Shown here: piece after piece, positions 1-9,527 of the stretch
How the letters are laid out: every line of letters starts with the position of its first letter
How positions within the stretch are numbered: position 1 is the stretch's first letter
NCBI GenBank assembly: GCA_038744785.1
Contig: JBCDLX010000022.1
Span: 18,341-82,340 of the forward strand
Direction of reading: 5' to 3'
DNA from: Ovoidimarina sp038744785
GTDB lineage: Bacteria; Pseudomonadota; Alphaproteobacteria; Rhodobacterales; Rhodobacteraceae
Length of the DNA: 64,000 nt
The notes under the pieces: generated by a model
Databases searched by the model: none
What the model was told of the DNA's origin: nothing
The model's input: only the letters and a program-made list of their open reading frames with translations
Translations under genes and position numbers: made by a program

Positions 1-2161
1 GGCTATCTGCCCCAAAGCCCATGAAGTCCACTCCGGGCGGGGGATAATACGCCACATAGTCGACGCCTTCGACGCACTCGTGCAAAATCTGCTCCACCCG
101 CCGTGTGTCCGTTCCATAGGCGACACCCACGTTGACCACGGCACGGCCAATCTGCCCCCCGCGCGTCCAGTTCGTGACCGTCCCAGAAATAAAATCGCCG
201 TTCGGCACGATCACTTGCTGCCGGTCAAAGGTCTCGATCGTCGTCGAGCGGACCGAGATGCTTTTCACGATGCCCATCTGCGGTCCCACCTCGACCCAGT
301 CGCCCTCGCTGATGGGGCGTTCGACCAGAAGGATGATGCCGGAAATGAAGTTTTGAACGATGTTCTGAAGACCGAAGCCGATGCCAACCGAAAGCGCGCC
401 GAAGATCACCGCCAGCGCCGTGAAATCGAAGCCACCGGTGTTGGCGGCAAGAAGGACCGACAGTCCGATCCCAGCATACCCTGCGAAGGATACGACCGAG
501 TTCCGTGCACCCATGTCGAGCTTTGTGCGCGGTAGAACGGTGCTCTTTAGCGCCCCCTGGAACAACCGCGTAGCACCGACGCCCAGCGCGAAAACGATAA
601 TCACGCCGAAGACTGCGCCCATGGTAAGCCGGGTGCCACCGACGCTGATGCCTTCATTCAGCTGCGACCAAAGCTCAAGCAACTCTGCCGGCCGCGCGCC
701 CCAGACCAAGGCCAGCACCGGCAGTGTGGCGAAGACCAGAAAGAAGTTGATCAGAACCGGCAAGAGTGCGGCGCGCGCATCGTCAAGCGATGTCCGGGTC
801 GCCCAGGCGTAGAAATCCCGGATCGGCGCTTGCAGAGCCAGCAGAAACCCCAATACCCCAAGCGACAGCGCCGTCGGCATCATCAGCGCATCGGCCAGAT
901 TGTGATAACCGATCATCGCAAGGACCGGTCCAATTGCCGCAACGAAGACGAGCGCCTTGCTTGCAAAACCGAAAAGCCGCAGACCGAAGCCGGGGCCGTC
1001 TTCGTCCACGACCTGTGCGGCGGCGGCACGGAACGTGCGGGCAAGCGCGTAGTAGCCGACCGACAGCCCGACGTAGATTGGCAACGCCAACACGGATTCA
1101 ACTGTGCGATCGATTTCTTCGAACTCGGTCATAGCGCGCAACAAAGCGGCCATGCCGATCAGGACCCCCACCATAAGCCCGCGTCGCCTTGCCTGCCGCT
1201 TGTAGCGGTCATCAACATCGAAAGGCGCAGGAAAATCCGATACCGCCGGAAAGAGCCGCCCCACCAGCCAAAGGGCGCCGTAAGCCGAGAGAACGACCAC
1301 CACGATACCCTGGATAAACTGATAGCCCCGGTCCCCGAACATCTGCGTTGACAGAACCGCCGTCGCCAAAAGTGTTATGCCGATGAAGGGCACAAGCACC
1401 TGGCCGAAGGATACGACAAAGCCCAACGCGATCCGCCCGCGGCTCCGTCCCTTTTCCTGTACCCATTGGGTCAAGCGCGTCATCCAGCGGCGCCCGCGGA
1501 AAAGTAATAAGAGTGCCAGTGCAGTAAGAAACGCCACGAGGGGCGCTTCTCGGCGAAGCTCGGCCGTGCGCCACGGCAAGGACAAGGCCGTTCGAACCTC
1601 ACTAACAAGCGAACGCCCGTACGTTACAAGGCCGTCCAACGCCAGATCCCAGTTTCGGGGGAAGATCGGACTGGGGCCTACCTCAAGAAGCGCCTCAGTC
1701 TGCCGTGCGCGGATCAGAGAATCGATCTCTGAGATCAGCCCGTCAGCTTCGCGGAACGATTCGGCGGCCTGCAGTCCCGGGGCCTGTGCCTCCGAAAGCT
1801 CTTGGGTAAGCACCAGCCGACGATTTGCAATGGCGTCCGGCTCTGCCTCGCCTGCGCCAGCATCGGGCGCAGGACCAAGGCCCTGAAGTTGCGCCTGGAT
1901 CGTCGAAACGCGTCGCGCGTTTACGTCCTGGGCGTTCAGAAGAAACGTTCGCCAGCCGACAAGCTCTTCGCGAAGCCCCTCCAGCCGCGCTGTCGGGGTG
2001 TCCGGATTGTCGACCAACAATTCTACACCATCGGCCAGCGGTCCCCAGGCCTCGAGCCCGTACTGCACGGTTGCTTCGGCATCGCTATCAACAGGTTGCG
2101 CCAGTGCCGCCCCACCTATCGCAAGCGCGAGCAAGACAGCAAAGAGCGCGGCCAATCGCAT
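1..2161 (-). CDS. Mechanosensitive ion channel, MscS family with DUF3772-type N-terminus (3' end outside window)
   Basis: About 720 codons are visible and the reading frame runs off the left edge, so the C-terminus is missing. The protein begins with a signal peptide (MRLAALFAVLLALAIGGAALAQ), followed by a periplasmic helical region, many hydrophobic segments, and near the visible end an MscS beta-domain (ISEGDWVEVGPQMGIVKSI, IVPNGDFISGTVTNW) and the start of the alpha/beta domain (VNVGVAYGTDTRRVEQIL). This layout matches large MscS homologues of the DUF3772 type, which sit in the inner membrane and release solutes on hypo-osmotic shock. The ATG lies two bases after the cysK stop, so the two genes are probably co-transcribed. 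The family is clear; gating properties cannot be inferred. Confidence 0.88.
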   Translation of the reverse strand, partial: MRLAALFAVLLALAIGGAALAQPVDSDAEATVQYGLEAWGPLADGVELLVDNPDTPTARLEGLREELVGWRTFLLNAQDVNARRVSTIQAQLQGLGPAPDAGAGEAEPDAIANRRLVLTQELSEAQAPGLQAAESFREADGLISEIDSLIRARQTEALLEVGPSPIFPRNWDLALDGLVTYGRSLVSEVRTALSLPWRTAELRREAPLVAFLTALALLLLFRGRRWMTRLTQWVQEKGRSRGRIALGFVVSFGQVLVPFIGITLLATAVLSTQMFGDRGYQFIQGIVVVVLSAYGALWLVGRLFPAVSDFPAPFDVDDRYKRQARRRGLMVGVLIGMAALLRAMTEFEEIDRTVESVLALPIYVGLSVGYYALARTFRAAAAQVVDEDGPGFGLRLFGFASKALVFVAAIGPVLAMIGYHNLADALMMPTALSLGVLGFLLALQAPIRDFYAWATRTSLDDARAALLPVLINFFLVFATLPVLALVWGARPAELLELWSQLNEGISVGGTRLTMGAVFGVIIVFALGVGATRLFQGALKSTVLPRTKLDMGARNSVVSFAGYAGIGLSVLLAANTGGFDFTALAVIFGALSVGIGFGLQNIVQNFISGIILLVERPISEGDWVEVGPQMGIVKSISVRSTTIETFDRQQVIVPNGDFISGTVTNWTRGGQIGRAVVNVGVAYGTDTRRVEQILHECVEGVDYVAYYPPPGVDFMGFGADS

Positions 2162-2163
2162 AA

Positions 2164-3195
2164 TCAGTTCTCGAACACGGGCGGCAGGATGCGCGTATCG
2201 GCGTCCAACCAATCCGGCACCGGCAAACCCTTTTCTTTCAGGAATGCTGGGTTGAACAATTTCGACTGATAGCGGGTTCCGAAGTCGCACAAAATCGTAA
2301 CGATCGTATGGCCCGGCCCCATTTCCCGCGCCATACGCGTGGCGCCCGCAATGTTGATGCCCGACGATCCGCCAAGGCACAGGCCTTCGTGCTGCAACAG
2401 ATCAAAGACGATCGGGAGCGCCTCGCCGTCGGGGATCTTATAGCTCACATCCGGCGTGAACCCTTTGAGGTTGGCGGTCTCGCGCCCGTTTCCAATGCCT
2501 TCAGTGATCGAACTGCCTTCCGCCGCAAACGCGCCCGTTGTGTAAAAGCTATGAATCGCCGAGCCTTCGGGATCCGACAAGCCAATCTTCACCCCCTTGG
2601 GCTGAAGCGCCATTCCGACACCCGCTATCGTGCCCCCCGTCCCTGCCGCGCAAACAAAGCCGTCGACTCGACCCCCGGTCTGTTCCCATACCTCGGGACC
2701 TGTGCTGTCGATATGCGCCTGCCGGTTGGCCACGTTGTCAAACTGGTTGGCCCAGACCGCGCCATTGGGTTCGGATTGTGCAAGCCTTTCGGCCAAACGG
2801 CGCGAATAATGCACGTAATTGTTCGGATTTTTATACGGCACCGCCGGAACCTGGACCAGTTCAGCCCCCGCAAGGCGCAGCATGTCCTTCTTTTCCTGGC
2901 TTTGGGTTTCGGGGATCACGATCACCGTCCGGAACCCAAGCGACGCACCCACAAGCGCTAAGCCAATCCCTGTATTCCCCGCCGTACCCTCAACAATCGT
3001 ACCGCCCGGCATAAGCGCCCCGCGCGCCACAGCGTCACGTATGATCCAAAGCGCAGCGCGGTCCTTGACCGACTGGCCGGGGTTGAGGAACTCAGCTTTT
3101 CCGAGGATCTCGCATCCGGTTGCCTCAGACGCGGCAGACAGGCGGATCAGTGGAGTGTTGCCGACGGCATCGGACAAGGAAGAACGGATGGTCAT
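2164..3195 (-). CDS. cysK: Cysteine synthase A (O-acetylserine sulfhydrylase)
   Basis: PLP-dependent enzyme that makes cysteine from O-acetylserine and sulfide in the cytoplasm. The 343-residue protein shows the family hallmarks: NTPLIRL near the N-terminus, the PLP lysine in NPGQSVKDRAA (about K44), the substrate loop EGTAGNTGIG, the phosphate loop AGTGGTIAGVG and the C-terminal GGSSGINIAGA. The length fits the slightly extended CysK type common in Alphaproteobacteria. The ATG at 3195 is followed almost directly downstream by the MscS-type gene. Cystathionine beta-synthase-like activity cannot be excluded from sequence, but there is no CBS domain. Confidence 0.93.
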   Translation of the reverse strand: MTIRSSLSDAVGNTPLIRLSAASEATGCEILGKAEFLNPGQSVKDRAALWIIRDAVARGALMPGGTIVEGTAGNTGIGLALVGASLGFRTVIVIPETQSQEKKDMLRLAGAELVQVPAVPYKNPNNYVHYSRRLAERLAQSEPNGAVWANQFDNVANRQAHIDSTGPEVWEQTGGRVDGFVCAAGTGGTIAGVGMALQPKGVKIGLSDPEGSAIHSFYTTGAFAAEGSSITEGIGNGRETANLKGFTPDVSYKIPDGEALPIVFDLLQHEGLCLGGSSGINIAGATRMAREMGPGHTIVTILCDFGTRYQSKLFNPAFLKEKGLPVPDWLDADTRILPPVFEN

Positions 3196-3292
3196 ACGGG
3201 ATTGCTCCTGAACAGTCGCGCCTGTCTACATCGAATTGCAGGGCAACGAAAACACCCCATCACCAGGCTTCGACCGAAGCGGCCCATCCGGG

Positions 3293-4010
3293 TTAAATCC
3301 CCTTTTCAACGCGTTTACGCGTTTTGCTGAACTTCATCCCGGGTTCTGTCAGCTTTTTACCCGGTCCAATCCAAGCGTAGGCCAGAAGGCACAGCTCGTT
3401 CTTTCCAGTCATAATCCGATGCTCGTGACCCGGTGTGTTAAGGATCAGCGAACCCGGCGCCAGCACTGCCCATTCATTCTCTGACCAGGCGCCTGCGATC
3501 GAGACATAGCTTTCCTCGATCTCGGCATGGCTGTGCTGGGGTTAGGTGGTGCGCGGCGCAAAAAGTACAAATCCCAAGGTCAGCCGTTCCGACACGACAG
3601 GGCCGCTCGGGCCCAAGGTTTCGCAGTAGGCGTACTTCTTGGACAGGTGCGACGGGATACGTTCGTACCCATACTCCCAAGTCAGATCATTGGATGCACA
3701 TTCCAGCGCTCTGCCCATGCCGGCCATCGACGCGTTTGCCGCAAGATCAAACACCCGCCGCAGATGGGCCACCACGGGCTTTGTCACCGGCTTGCGCGGT
3801 TGAACCACCGGATTGGCGCTGATCACGAGGGAAAGCGTCTCGCGCACCTTTTTTACGATGCGATCGTATCGCCATGTTGCCGCCGGGGGAGCCAAACGTA
3901 TAGGCGTCCTTAAGCTATTTCAGAAGAAACACCCATCTGGGAAAATCGCGAAGGCGTAGCGTGTCGGTTACCGCGACGGCCTTTACGTCGCTTAACTGAA
4001 CATCGTCCAT
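3293..4010 (-). pseudogene. dddL: Decayed DMSP lyase gene (DddL-type cupin)
   Basis: Reading from the ATG at 4010 (preceded by GGAGAG) and repairing lesions gives a continuous protein of about 239 residues. It resembles DddL dimethylsulfoniopropionate lyases: AIRSHRKKVRETLSLV, WEYGYERIPSHLSKKYAY, cupin motif PQHSHAEIEESY, then AGAWSENEWAVLAPGSLILN, PGHEHRIMTG and CLLAYAWIGPG. DddL cleaves DMSP to DMS and acrylate using a cupin-bound metal. Three lesions are visible. An in-frame TAG replaces a sense codon about 39 codons in (FLLK*LKDAYTFG). One extra A in an A6 run near 3857 shifts the frame. A TAA sits directly before PQHSH, where a tyrosine is expected (TTY to TT*). The frame is otherwise open to the TAA at 3293-3295. 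No functional product is expected. The assignment to DddL rather than another Ddd cupin comes from recalled family motifs. Confidence 0.8.
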
Positions 4011-4100
4011 GCATCTCTCCGACCCATGCGAGTTGCGCCAGAAGCTTTGCCTACATATCGAGCAAATGGAGAGTCGGCCAAGTCGGAAAGAGGATTGCGT

Positions 4101-4796
4101 TTACGGAACCCGTGCGGCCGCCAGGATCGGACCGGCCCCGGGCGATTGAACAAGCACAGCGAACTCGCCTTCGCCCTCGGCGTTCGTCCGAAGCGAATGG
4201 GTACCCTGACCGTCCCAGGTCCCGATCTGTCGCATATCGGCGACGATGTTGTGGTAGGCATAGGTGTGCCCGGCATTCTCACCACGCCGGATGTCGACCA
4301 TACGTTCGGAAAGATATCGGACCAGCACAATCTCCGCTTCGCCCGGAGCGCCGGTCGCAGTAACTGAAACCACCACATCCGCGCCTTCACGCTGAACCGT
4401 AGCCGTCGCCTTCGGTACACTGCTCGAATGCTGCATCAGCAGTTTCATGAGCCGTCCCGGTTTGAAGCCGACCACATGATCCTGACCATCGACCACCATC
4501 TGCGGAGTATAGATCGTTCGGGATTGGGCGACAGCCGCATAGGCCTTCTGCCGGGCGGTGTGTTCAGGCTTCGCAAATTCATCCTTCCAACCGATGTAAT
4601 CCCAATAGTCCACGTGCAATGCGAGCGGTAGCACCCCCTCTTGGCGCGACAATTCACCAAGCAGTTGGTCGGCAGGGGGACAGGATGAACAACCTTGCGA
4701 CGTAAACAATTCGACCACCACCAGACGATCGGCCAGCGCCGGGGCGCCCGTGGCTATCAGTAAAGTGGCGAATGCCGCAGCGAGGCTGATGCGCAT
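4101..4796 (-). CDS. Secreted DUF1223 thioredoxin-fold protein
   Basis: The protein is 231 residues from the ATG at 4796, chosen because it opens directly with a signal peptide (MRISLAAAFATLLIATGAPALA) and lies after a GGGAA stretch; an upstream in-frame start would bury the signal. The mature region has VELFTSQGCSSCPPAD with a CxxC (C36, C39), then VDYWDYIGWKD, FAKPEHTARQ and YTPQMVVDG, all typical of DUF1223. The family has a thioredoxin-like fold and is periplasmic, and its substrate is not established. It stands alone, transcribed divergently from acnA and downstream of nothing obvious. A role in periplasmic redox or copper handling is only a guess. Confidence 0.85.
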   Translation of the reverse strand: MRISLAAAFATLLIATGAPALADRLVVVELFTSQGCSSCPPADQLLGELSRQEGVLPLALHVDYWDYIGWKDEFAKPEHTARQKAYAAVAQSRTIYTPQMVVDGQDHVVGFKPGRLMKLLMQHSSSVPKATATVQREGADVVVSVTATGAPGEAEIVLVRYLSERMVDIRRGENAGHTYAYHNIVADMRQIGTWDGQGTHSLRTNAEGEGEFAVLVQSPGAGPILAAARVP

Positions 4797-4999
4797 CAGA
4801 TTCCCTTTTCTGGTCGGTAAATTGTGCCTACCGAAGTCCTGCATATCCATCCAATCAAGCCTTCGCGAGTTTTCAAGAGGCTAAACCAATCGATTGCTCG
4901 GCATACCATCGTATACATTACCTCCTCTGTTTCGCTTGCGAGAGGGGGGCGACTGCTTGTAGAGCGTCCCTACCCCTAGGTCCATGCTTGGAGGATTTC

Positions 5000-7687
5000 A
5001 TGCCTATTACCGTCGGACAAGACAGTGCGAACACGCGCGCCACCCTGGTTGCAGGCGGGTCGAGCTATGCGTTCTATTCAATCGCGGCGGCTGAGAAGGC
5101 CGGGCTTGGCAGTTTCGCCCGCCTTCCATCGGTCCTGAAGGTCGTTTTGGAGAACATGTTGCGGTTCGAAGATGGCAAGACCGTCTCGACAGACGACATC
5201 AAGGCATTTTCGGAATGGGCCGATCTAGGCGGCCAGAACCCGCGCGAGATTGCGTATCGCCCTGCTCGGGTTTTGATGCAGGATTTTACCGGCGTTCCAG
5301 CAGTTGTTGATCTGGCCGCGATGCGCGACGGGATCGTAGCGCTGGGCGGCGACGCCGAGAAGATCAATCCTCTAAATCCGGTGGATCTGGTGATCGACCA
5401 TTCGGTCATGATCGACGAGTTCGGCAACCCCCGTGCCTTCCAGATGAACGTGGACCGCGAGTACGAGCGCAACATGGAGCGCTATACGTTCCTAAAATGG
5501 GGTCAGTCGGCCTTCGATAACTTTCGCGTTGTACCGCCCGGCACGGGCATCTGCCATCAGGTGAACTTGGAGTACCTTGCCAAGACGGTTTGGTTTGACA
5601 CCGATCAGGCGGGCGAGATGGTCGCCTATCCCGATACCCTTGTCGGAACCGATAGCCATACGACAATGGTGAACGGTGCTGCGGTTCTGGGTTGGGGCGT
5701 CGGCGGGATCGAAGCCGAGGCGGCAATGCTGGGCCAGCCGATTTCGATGCTGATCCCCGAAGTGATCGGATTCAAACTGACCGGAGCAATGCCAGAAGGG
5801 ACAACTGCCACCGACCTTGTCTTGAAGGTCGTGCAGATGCTCCGCGCGAAAGGCGTCGTCGGAAAGTTTGTCGAGTTCTACGGTGACGGGCTGGACAACG
5901 TCCCGCTGGCTGATCGGGCCACGATCGGAAACATGGCACCGGAATACGGTGCGACTTGTGGATTTTTCCCGATCGACGGCGAGACCATTCGGTATCTGAA
6001 GCAGACGGGCCGACCGACCGAGATCCTTGAGCTGACCGAAGCCTACGCAAAGGCGCAGGGAATGTGGCGGGAACCGGGATACGAACCAGTCTATACGGAT
6101 ACGCTTGAACTTGACATGTCGACCGTCGTCCCCGCGATCTCTGGCCCGAAAAGGCCGCAGGATCACACGCCCTTGTCAGAGGCGGCCCCTGCTTTCGCGA
6201 ATGTCGTATCTGATTTTCGGGGCGGCGAAGCCGCCAAGTCTGCCCCGGTTGATGGGGAAGACTACACGCTTCGGGATGGCTCGGTCGTCATCGCGTCGAT
6301 AACTTCGTGCACCAACACGTCAAACCCTTATGTGATGATCGGCGCGGGGCTTGTGGCGCGCAAGGCACGCAGCCTTGGCTTGAACCGAAAGCCCTGGGTC
6401 AAGACGTCGCTTGCGCCGGGTTCGCAGGTCGTCAGCGCCTATCTCGAAGCGGCCGGTCTGCAAGAGGATCTGGACGCTATCGGGTTCAATCTTGTGGGCT
6501 ATGGCTGCACCACATGCATCGGGAACTCGGGCCCGCTTCAACCCGAGATCTCGAAATCGATCAACGAAAACGATCTGATCGCGACCTCGGTCTTGTCGGG
6601 GAACCGGAACTTTGAGGGCCGGATAAGTCCAGATGTACGCGCCAATTATCTGGCATCCCCTCCGCTTGTTGTCGTCTACGCGCTTGCTGGCGATATGAAC
6701 ATCGACCTCACGAAAGAGCCGATTGGCCAGGACAGGAACGGAAACGACGTGTTCCTGAAAGACTTGTGGCCGTCGCAACAAGAAATTGCAGAGCTGGTCG
6801 AACGGACCGTGACCCGCGAGGCATTCCAGTCCAAATATGCCGACGTCTTCAAGGGCGACGAGAAATGGCGCGGCGTCGAGACAACGGACAGCCTGACCTA
6901 CGACTGGCCGGTTACATCGACCTATGTACAAAACCCGCCTTATTTCCAGGGCATTACAATGGAAACGGGTGAAATCACGTCGATTGAAAGAGCTAAAGTC
7001 CTTGCCCTTCTGGGCGACATGGTTACGACCGACCACATCAGCCCGGCCGGGTCGTTCAAGGACACAACGCCAGCCGGCCAATACCTTGTCGACCGTCAGG
7101 TAACCCCGCGCGAATTCAACTCTTATGGCTCGCGGCGCGGAAACCATGAGGTGATGATGCGCGGAACGTTCGCCAACATCCGGATCAAGAACGAGATGCT
7201 GGACGGCGTCGAGGGCGGCTACACCAAGGGTCCCGACGGCAGCCAGATGGCCATCTATGACGCCGCGATGGCCTATCAGGACGCGGGCACGCCATTGGTC
7301 ATCTTTGCAGGCGAACAGTACGGCGCAGGCTCAAGCCGGGACTGGGCCGCCAAAGGCACGGCGCTCTTGGGCGTAAAGGCGGTGATTGCCGAAAGCTTTG
7401 AACGCATCCACCGCTCAAATCTTGTTGGCATGGGTGTGATCCCGTTCGAGTTCACTGGCGGAGATACGCGCAAGTCGCTTGGGCTTACGGGTGAAGAAAC
7501 CGTATCGATCCGAGACCTCGAGGGTGTTAGCCCGCTTCAAGAAGTGCCTTGTGAAATCATATACGCGGACGGTACGGTTAAAGAAATCACCCTAAAATGC
7601 AGAATCGATACGGCGGTCGAGATCGACTACATCGAGAATGGCGGGGTCCTGCACTACGTGTTGCGAAATCTGGCCAAGGCGGCATAG
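5000..7687 (+). CDS. acnA: Aconitate hydratase A
   Basis: Interconverts citrate and isocitrate via cis-aconitate in the TCA cycle; cytoplasmic [4Fe-4S] enzyme. The 895-residue protein matches AcnA/IRP1-type aconitases in length and motifs: DHSVMIDEFG, GTDSHTTMVNG and the three cluster cysteines at C437 (SCTNTSNP), C503 and C506 (GCTTCIGNSGP), followed by the C-terminal swivel domain (YGAGSSRDWAAKGT, LGVKAVIAESFERIHRSNL). The ATG at 5000 is preceded by GGAGG; the TTG twelve bases upstream overlaps that ribosome site and is not used here. The gene is monocistronic, divergent from the DUF1223 gene and convergent with the ccm run. Confidence 0.97.
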   Translation: MPITVGQDSANTRATLVAGGSSYAFYSIAAAEKAGLGSFARLPSVLKVVLENMLRFEDGKTVSTDDIKAFSEWADLGGQNPREIAYRPARVLMQDFTGVPAVVDLAAMRDGIVALGGDAEKINPLNPVDLVIDHSVMIDEFGNPRAFQMNVDREYERNMERYTFLKWGQSAFDNFRVVPPGTGICHQVNLEYLAKTVWFDTDQAGEMVAYPDTLVGTDSHTTMVNGAAVLGWGVGGIEAEAAMLGQPISMLIPEVIGFKLTGAMPEGTTATDLVLKVVQMLRAKGVVGKFVEFYGDGLDNVPLADRATIGNMAPEYGATCGFFPIDGETIRYLKQTGRPTEILELTEAYAKAQGMWREPGYEPVYTDTLELDMSTVVPAISGPKRPQDHTPLSEAAPAFANVVSDFRGGEAAKSAPVDGEDYTLRDGSVVIASITSCTNTSNPYVMIGAGLVARKARSLGLNRKPWVKTSLAPGSQVVSAYLEAAGLQEDLDAIGFNLVGYGCTTCIGNSGPLQPEISKSINENDLIATSVLSGNRNFEGRISPDVRANYLASPPLVVVYALAGDMNIDLTKEPIGQDRNGNDVFLKDLWPSQQEIAELVERTVTREAFQSKYADVFKGDEKWRGVETTDSLTYDWPVTSTYVQNPPYFQGITMETGEITSIERAKVLALLGDMVTTDHISPAGSFKDTTPAGQYLVDRQVTPREFNSYGSRRGNHEVMMRGTFANIRIKNEMLDGVEGGYTKGPDGSQMAIYDAAMAYQDAGTPLVIFAGEQYGAGSSRDWAAKGTALLGVKAVIAESFERIHRSNLVGMGVIPFEFTGGDTRKSLGLTGEETVSIRDLEGVSPLQEVPCEIIYADGTVKEITLKCRIDTAVEIDYIENGGVLHYVLRNLAKAA

Positions 7688-8076
7688 CAAGCGCGACGAA
7701 GGGGTGATTCATAAAGCGGCAGCTTCGTCGCAATTTTGCCGTCGTTTTGGCCGTCGTCGGGAACAGTGCGCCGTTTCGTGTGGCAAAGTTTCCCAATCGG
7801 CATCGACCGGACGAGAAATCAACTGTTTCCTCGCCACAATCGCCGAATTTGGGCACTGTTTGCCCACCGTTAGTCGTGCGGCACGAAGAGTGATGAGTTT
7901 GGGATGCGGCGCCTGCTTCTTTCGCGGTGTCTGCCCTGTCTCTCGGTTCATCAACCGGGTGGTTTCGTGTGGTCGACGCGGTGGAGTGTGTGAGTGATGA
8001 GTGCTGGTCGCCTATTACGTTGCGTGGCCAAGGCTTACTCGGGGGATATCACCTTCCGGCGCCCGGTCCTCTACGG
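7688..8076. other. Intergenic region between convergent acnA and ccmG
   Basis: This 389-base stretch lies between two genes that converge. Apart from the hairpin at its left end I see no recognisable gene, repeat or RNA. The short open frames inside have no family motifs or ribosome binding sites. Confidence 0.6.
7693..7731 (+). terminator. Possible hairpin downstream of acnA
   Basis: The inverted repeat GCGACGAAG ... CTTCGTCGC begins six bases after the acnA stop. It has a 9-bp perfect stem with a 21-base loop and is followed by AATTTTG. The long loop and short T tract make it a weak intrinsic terminator candidate. Confidence 0.4.
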
Positions 8077-8610
8077 TTATTTTGCCGCATCGAGGGCCGG
8101 GCGTATCCGTTCTTCCAGCACCCGTTGTGTGATCGGCCCTGCAAATCGCAGGCGCACCACACCGTCACTATCGACAACAAAAGTTTCAGGCACGCCGTAC
8201 AGCCCCCATTCGATCCCTGTCCGACCACCGGGATCCGCGCCAATGCCGAGGTAGGGATCGCCCAGTTCCTTAAGAAACGCCAGCGCCTTAGCCGGATCGT
8301 CTTTGTAGTTGATCCCGTAGATCGGCACGCCCTCGTCCGCGAGAATTTCAAGATTGGGGTGTTCCGCCCGGCAAGGCCCACACCAGGATGCCCAGAAGTT
8401 CACAAGCTTGACGCCCGGCTCTTTCAGCGTTGCAAGCTCGAAATCCGGCTTGGCACCCAAAGGTTCGATCTGCATTTGGGGCGCAATCGCCCCGATCCGG
8501 GTCGACGGAAGCGCATCGGGATCCTCGCGCAGCATCCCGAGATAGAAAATGGCCGCAAGCCCGGCAAACAATAACGGTGGAGCTGCTACCAAGGGCGATA
8601 CCTTAGCCAT
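8077..8610 (-). CDS. ccmG: Thiol:disulfide interchange protein CcmG/DsbE
   Basis: Membrane-anchored periplasmic thioredoxin that keeps apocytochrome c cysteines reduced for haem attachment. The 177-residue protein has one N-terminal TM segment (PLLFAGLAAIFYLGML), the active site WASWCGPC (C77, C80), the CcmG-type segment GINYKDDPAKALAFL and the cis-proline loop GVPETFVVD. The start at 8610 overlaps the ccmD stop by eight bases, typical of ccm operons and preferable to a longer upstream form. It is the last gene of the visible ccmA-B-C-D-G operon. Confidence 0.93.
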   Translation of the reverse strand: MAKVSPLVAAPPLLFAGLAAIFYLGMLREDPDALPSTRIGAIAPQMQIEPLGAKPDFELATLKEPGVKLVNFWASWCGPCRAEHPNLEILADEGVPIYGINYKDDPAKALAFLKELGDPYLGIGADPGGRTGIEWGLYGVPETFVVDSDGVVRLRFAGPITQRVLEERIRPALDAAK

Positions 8611-8755
8611 TCCGGATTTTCCTTTCCGCCTCTTCAAGGGCGCGCCGCATCGCACGGGCCCGTGCGACGCTCGCGGCGACGATGCCGGCAAGAAGTGCTA
8701 GCGTCACGCCGTAGGCCAACAGCACCTCGACGGCGTACCTTCCAAGATCTGGCAT
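8603..8755 (-). CDS. ccmD: Haem exporter protein CcmD
   Basis: A 50-residue protein: MPDLGRYAVEVLLAYGVTL, then one TM helix and a basic tail (RARAMRRALEEAERKIRNG). This one-helix plus positively charged C-terminus is the CcmD pattern. CcmD is a small subunit of the CcmABCD complex that releases haem-loaded CcmE. Its ATG overlaps the ccmC stop by one base (TGATG) and its stop overlaps the ccmG start by eight bases. Small size makes similarity weak by itself, but position between ccmC and ccmG is decisive. Confidence 0.88.
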   Translation of the reverse strand: MPDLGRYAVEVLLAYGVTLALLAGIVAASVARARAMRRALEEAERKIRNG

Positions 8756-9483
8756 CAGGCCGCCCTTTCGCGCAGGCTGAGTGCATATAGTCGGCGTGCC
8801 CGGATTTCAGTCGCCGTCCGGTAAAACACCAACGCCACAAACAAAAGGACAAACCCCGCAATTGCAACAAGCGCAGGGTACCAAAACACGTCCGCCACGT
8901 TCTCCTCCTTGTCCAGGGACAAAGATGCACCCTGGTGCAAACCCTGGTTCCAAAGAAGAACCGCGTATCTCGACAAGAGCGCAAAAACCGATCCGACCAA
9001 GCAAAGAACACTTGTCAAATCGGCCGCCGTATCCGGGTCCTCAATCGCAGCCCAAAGCGCCATGTAGCCCAGGTAGAAAAGAAAGAGGATCAAGAAAGAC
9101 GTCAGCCGTGGGTCCCACTCCCACCACGTTCCCCACATTGGCTGACCCCAGATTGCGCCTGTCAGTAGCGCAATGACCGTAAAAGTCGCGCCCACCGGGG
9201 CGGCTGCCTTGGCGGCAAGCGCTGATACGTGGTGCCGCCGGATCAACCAAACAAGCGACGCGATCAGCATCATCGCCCAAGCGTTGATCGCCATCATTGC
9301 AGACGGGACATGAATGAAGAAGATCTTGACGGTCGACCCCATGCGAAAATCGTCGGGTGTCAAAAAGAACCCCCAGAAAAGCCCAACGGTCAGAAAAAGG
9401 GCAGACGCCGCAAACGCCCACGGAACCACCTGATCGGCAAGTCCCATGAAACGACGCGGATTCGCAAATTCCCAAAACGACAT
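8755..9483 (-). CDS. ccmC: Haem exporter permease CcmC
   Basis: Inner-membrane haem-handling protein that loads haem onto CcmE in System I cytochrome c maturation. The 242-residue protein has six predicted TM segments, the tryptophan-rich signature WGTWWEWDPRLTS at about 117-129, and the two conserved periplasmic histidines at H58 (FIHVPSAM) and H183 (NQGLHQG), which match the H60 and H184 haem ligands of E. coli CcmC in spacing. It lies 44 bases after ccmB and overlaps ccmD. Confidence 0.95.
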   Translation of the reverse strand: MSFWEFANPRRFMGLADQVVPWAFAASALFLTVGLFWGFFLTPDDFRMGSTVKIFFIHVPSAMMAINAWAMMLIASLVWLIRRHHVSALAAKAAAPVGATFTVIALLTGAIWGQPMWGTWWEWDPRLTSFLILFLFYLGYMALWAAIEDPDTAADLTSVLCLVGSVFALLSRYAVLLWNQGLHQGASLSLDKEENVADVFWYPALVAIAGFVLLFVALVFYRTATEIRARRLYALSLRERAA

Positions 9484-9527
9484 GACTGCTAACTAGGATG
9501 CTGCGGCGCGCGGCTCAAGTCACCGCC

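Noticed and set aside
4851..4999. Possible sigma-70 promoter before acnA (TTGCTC and TATACA).
   Set aside because: Only 12 bases separate the two hexamers, too short for a normal promoter.
6320..7147. Minus-strand open frame of 275 codons opposite acnA.
   Set aside because: Antisense to a well-supported gene, with no ribosome site or recognisable domain.
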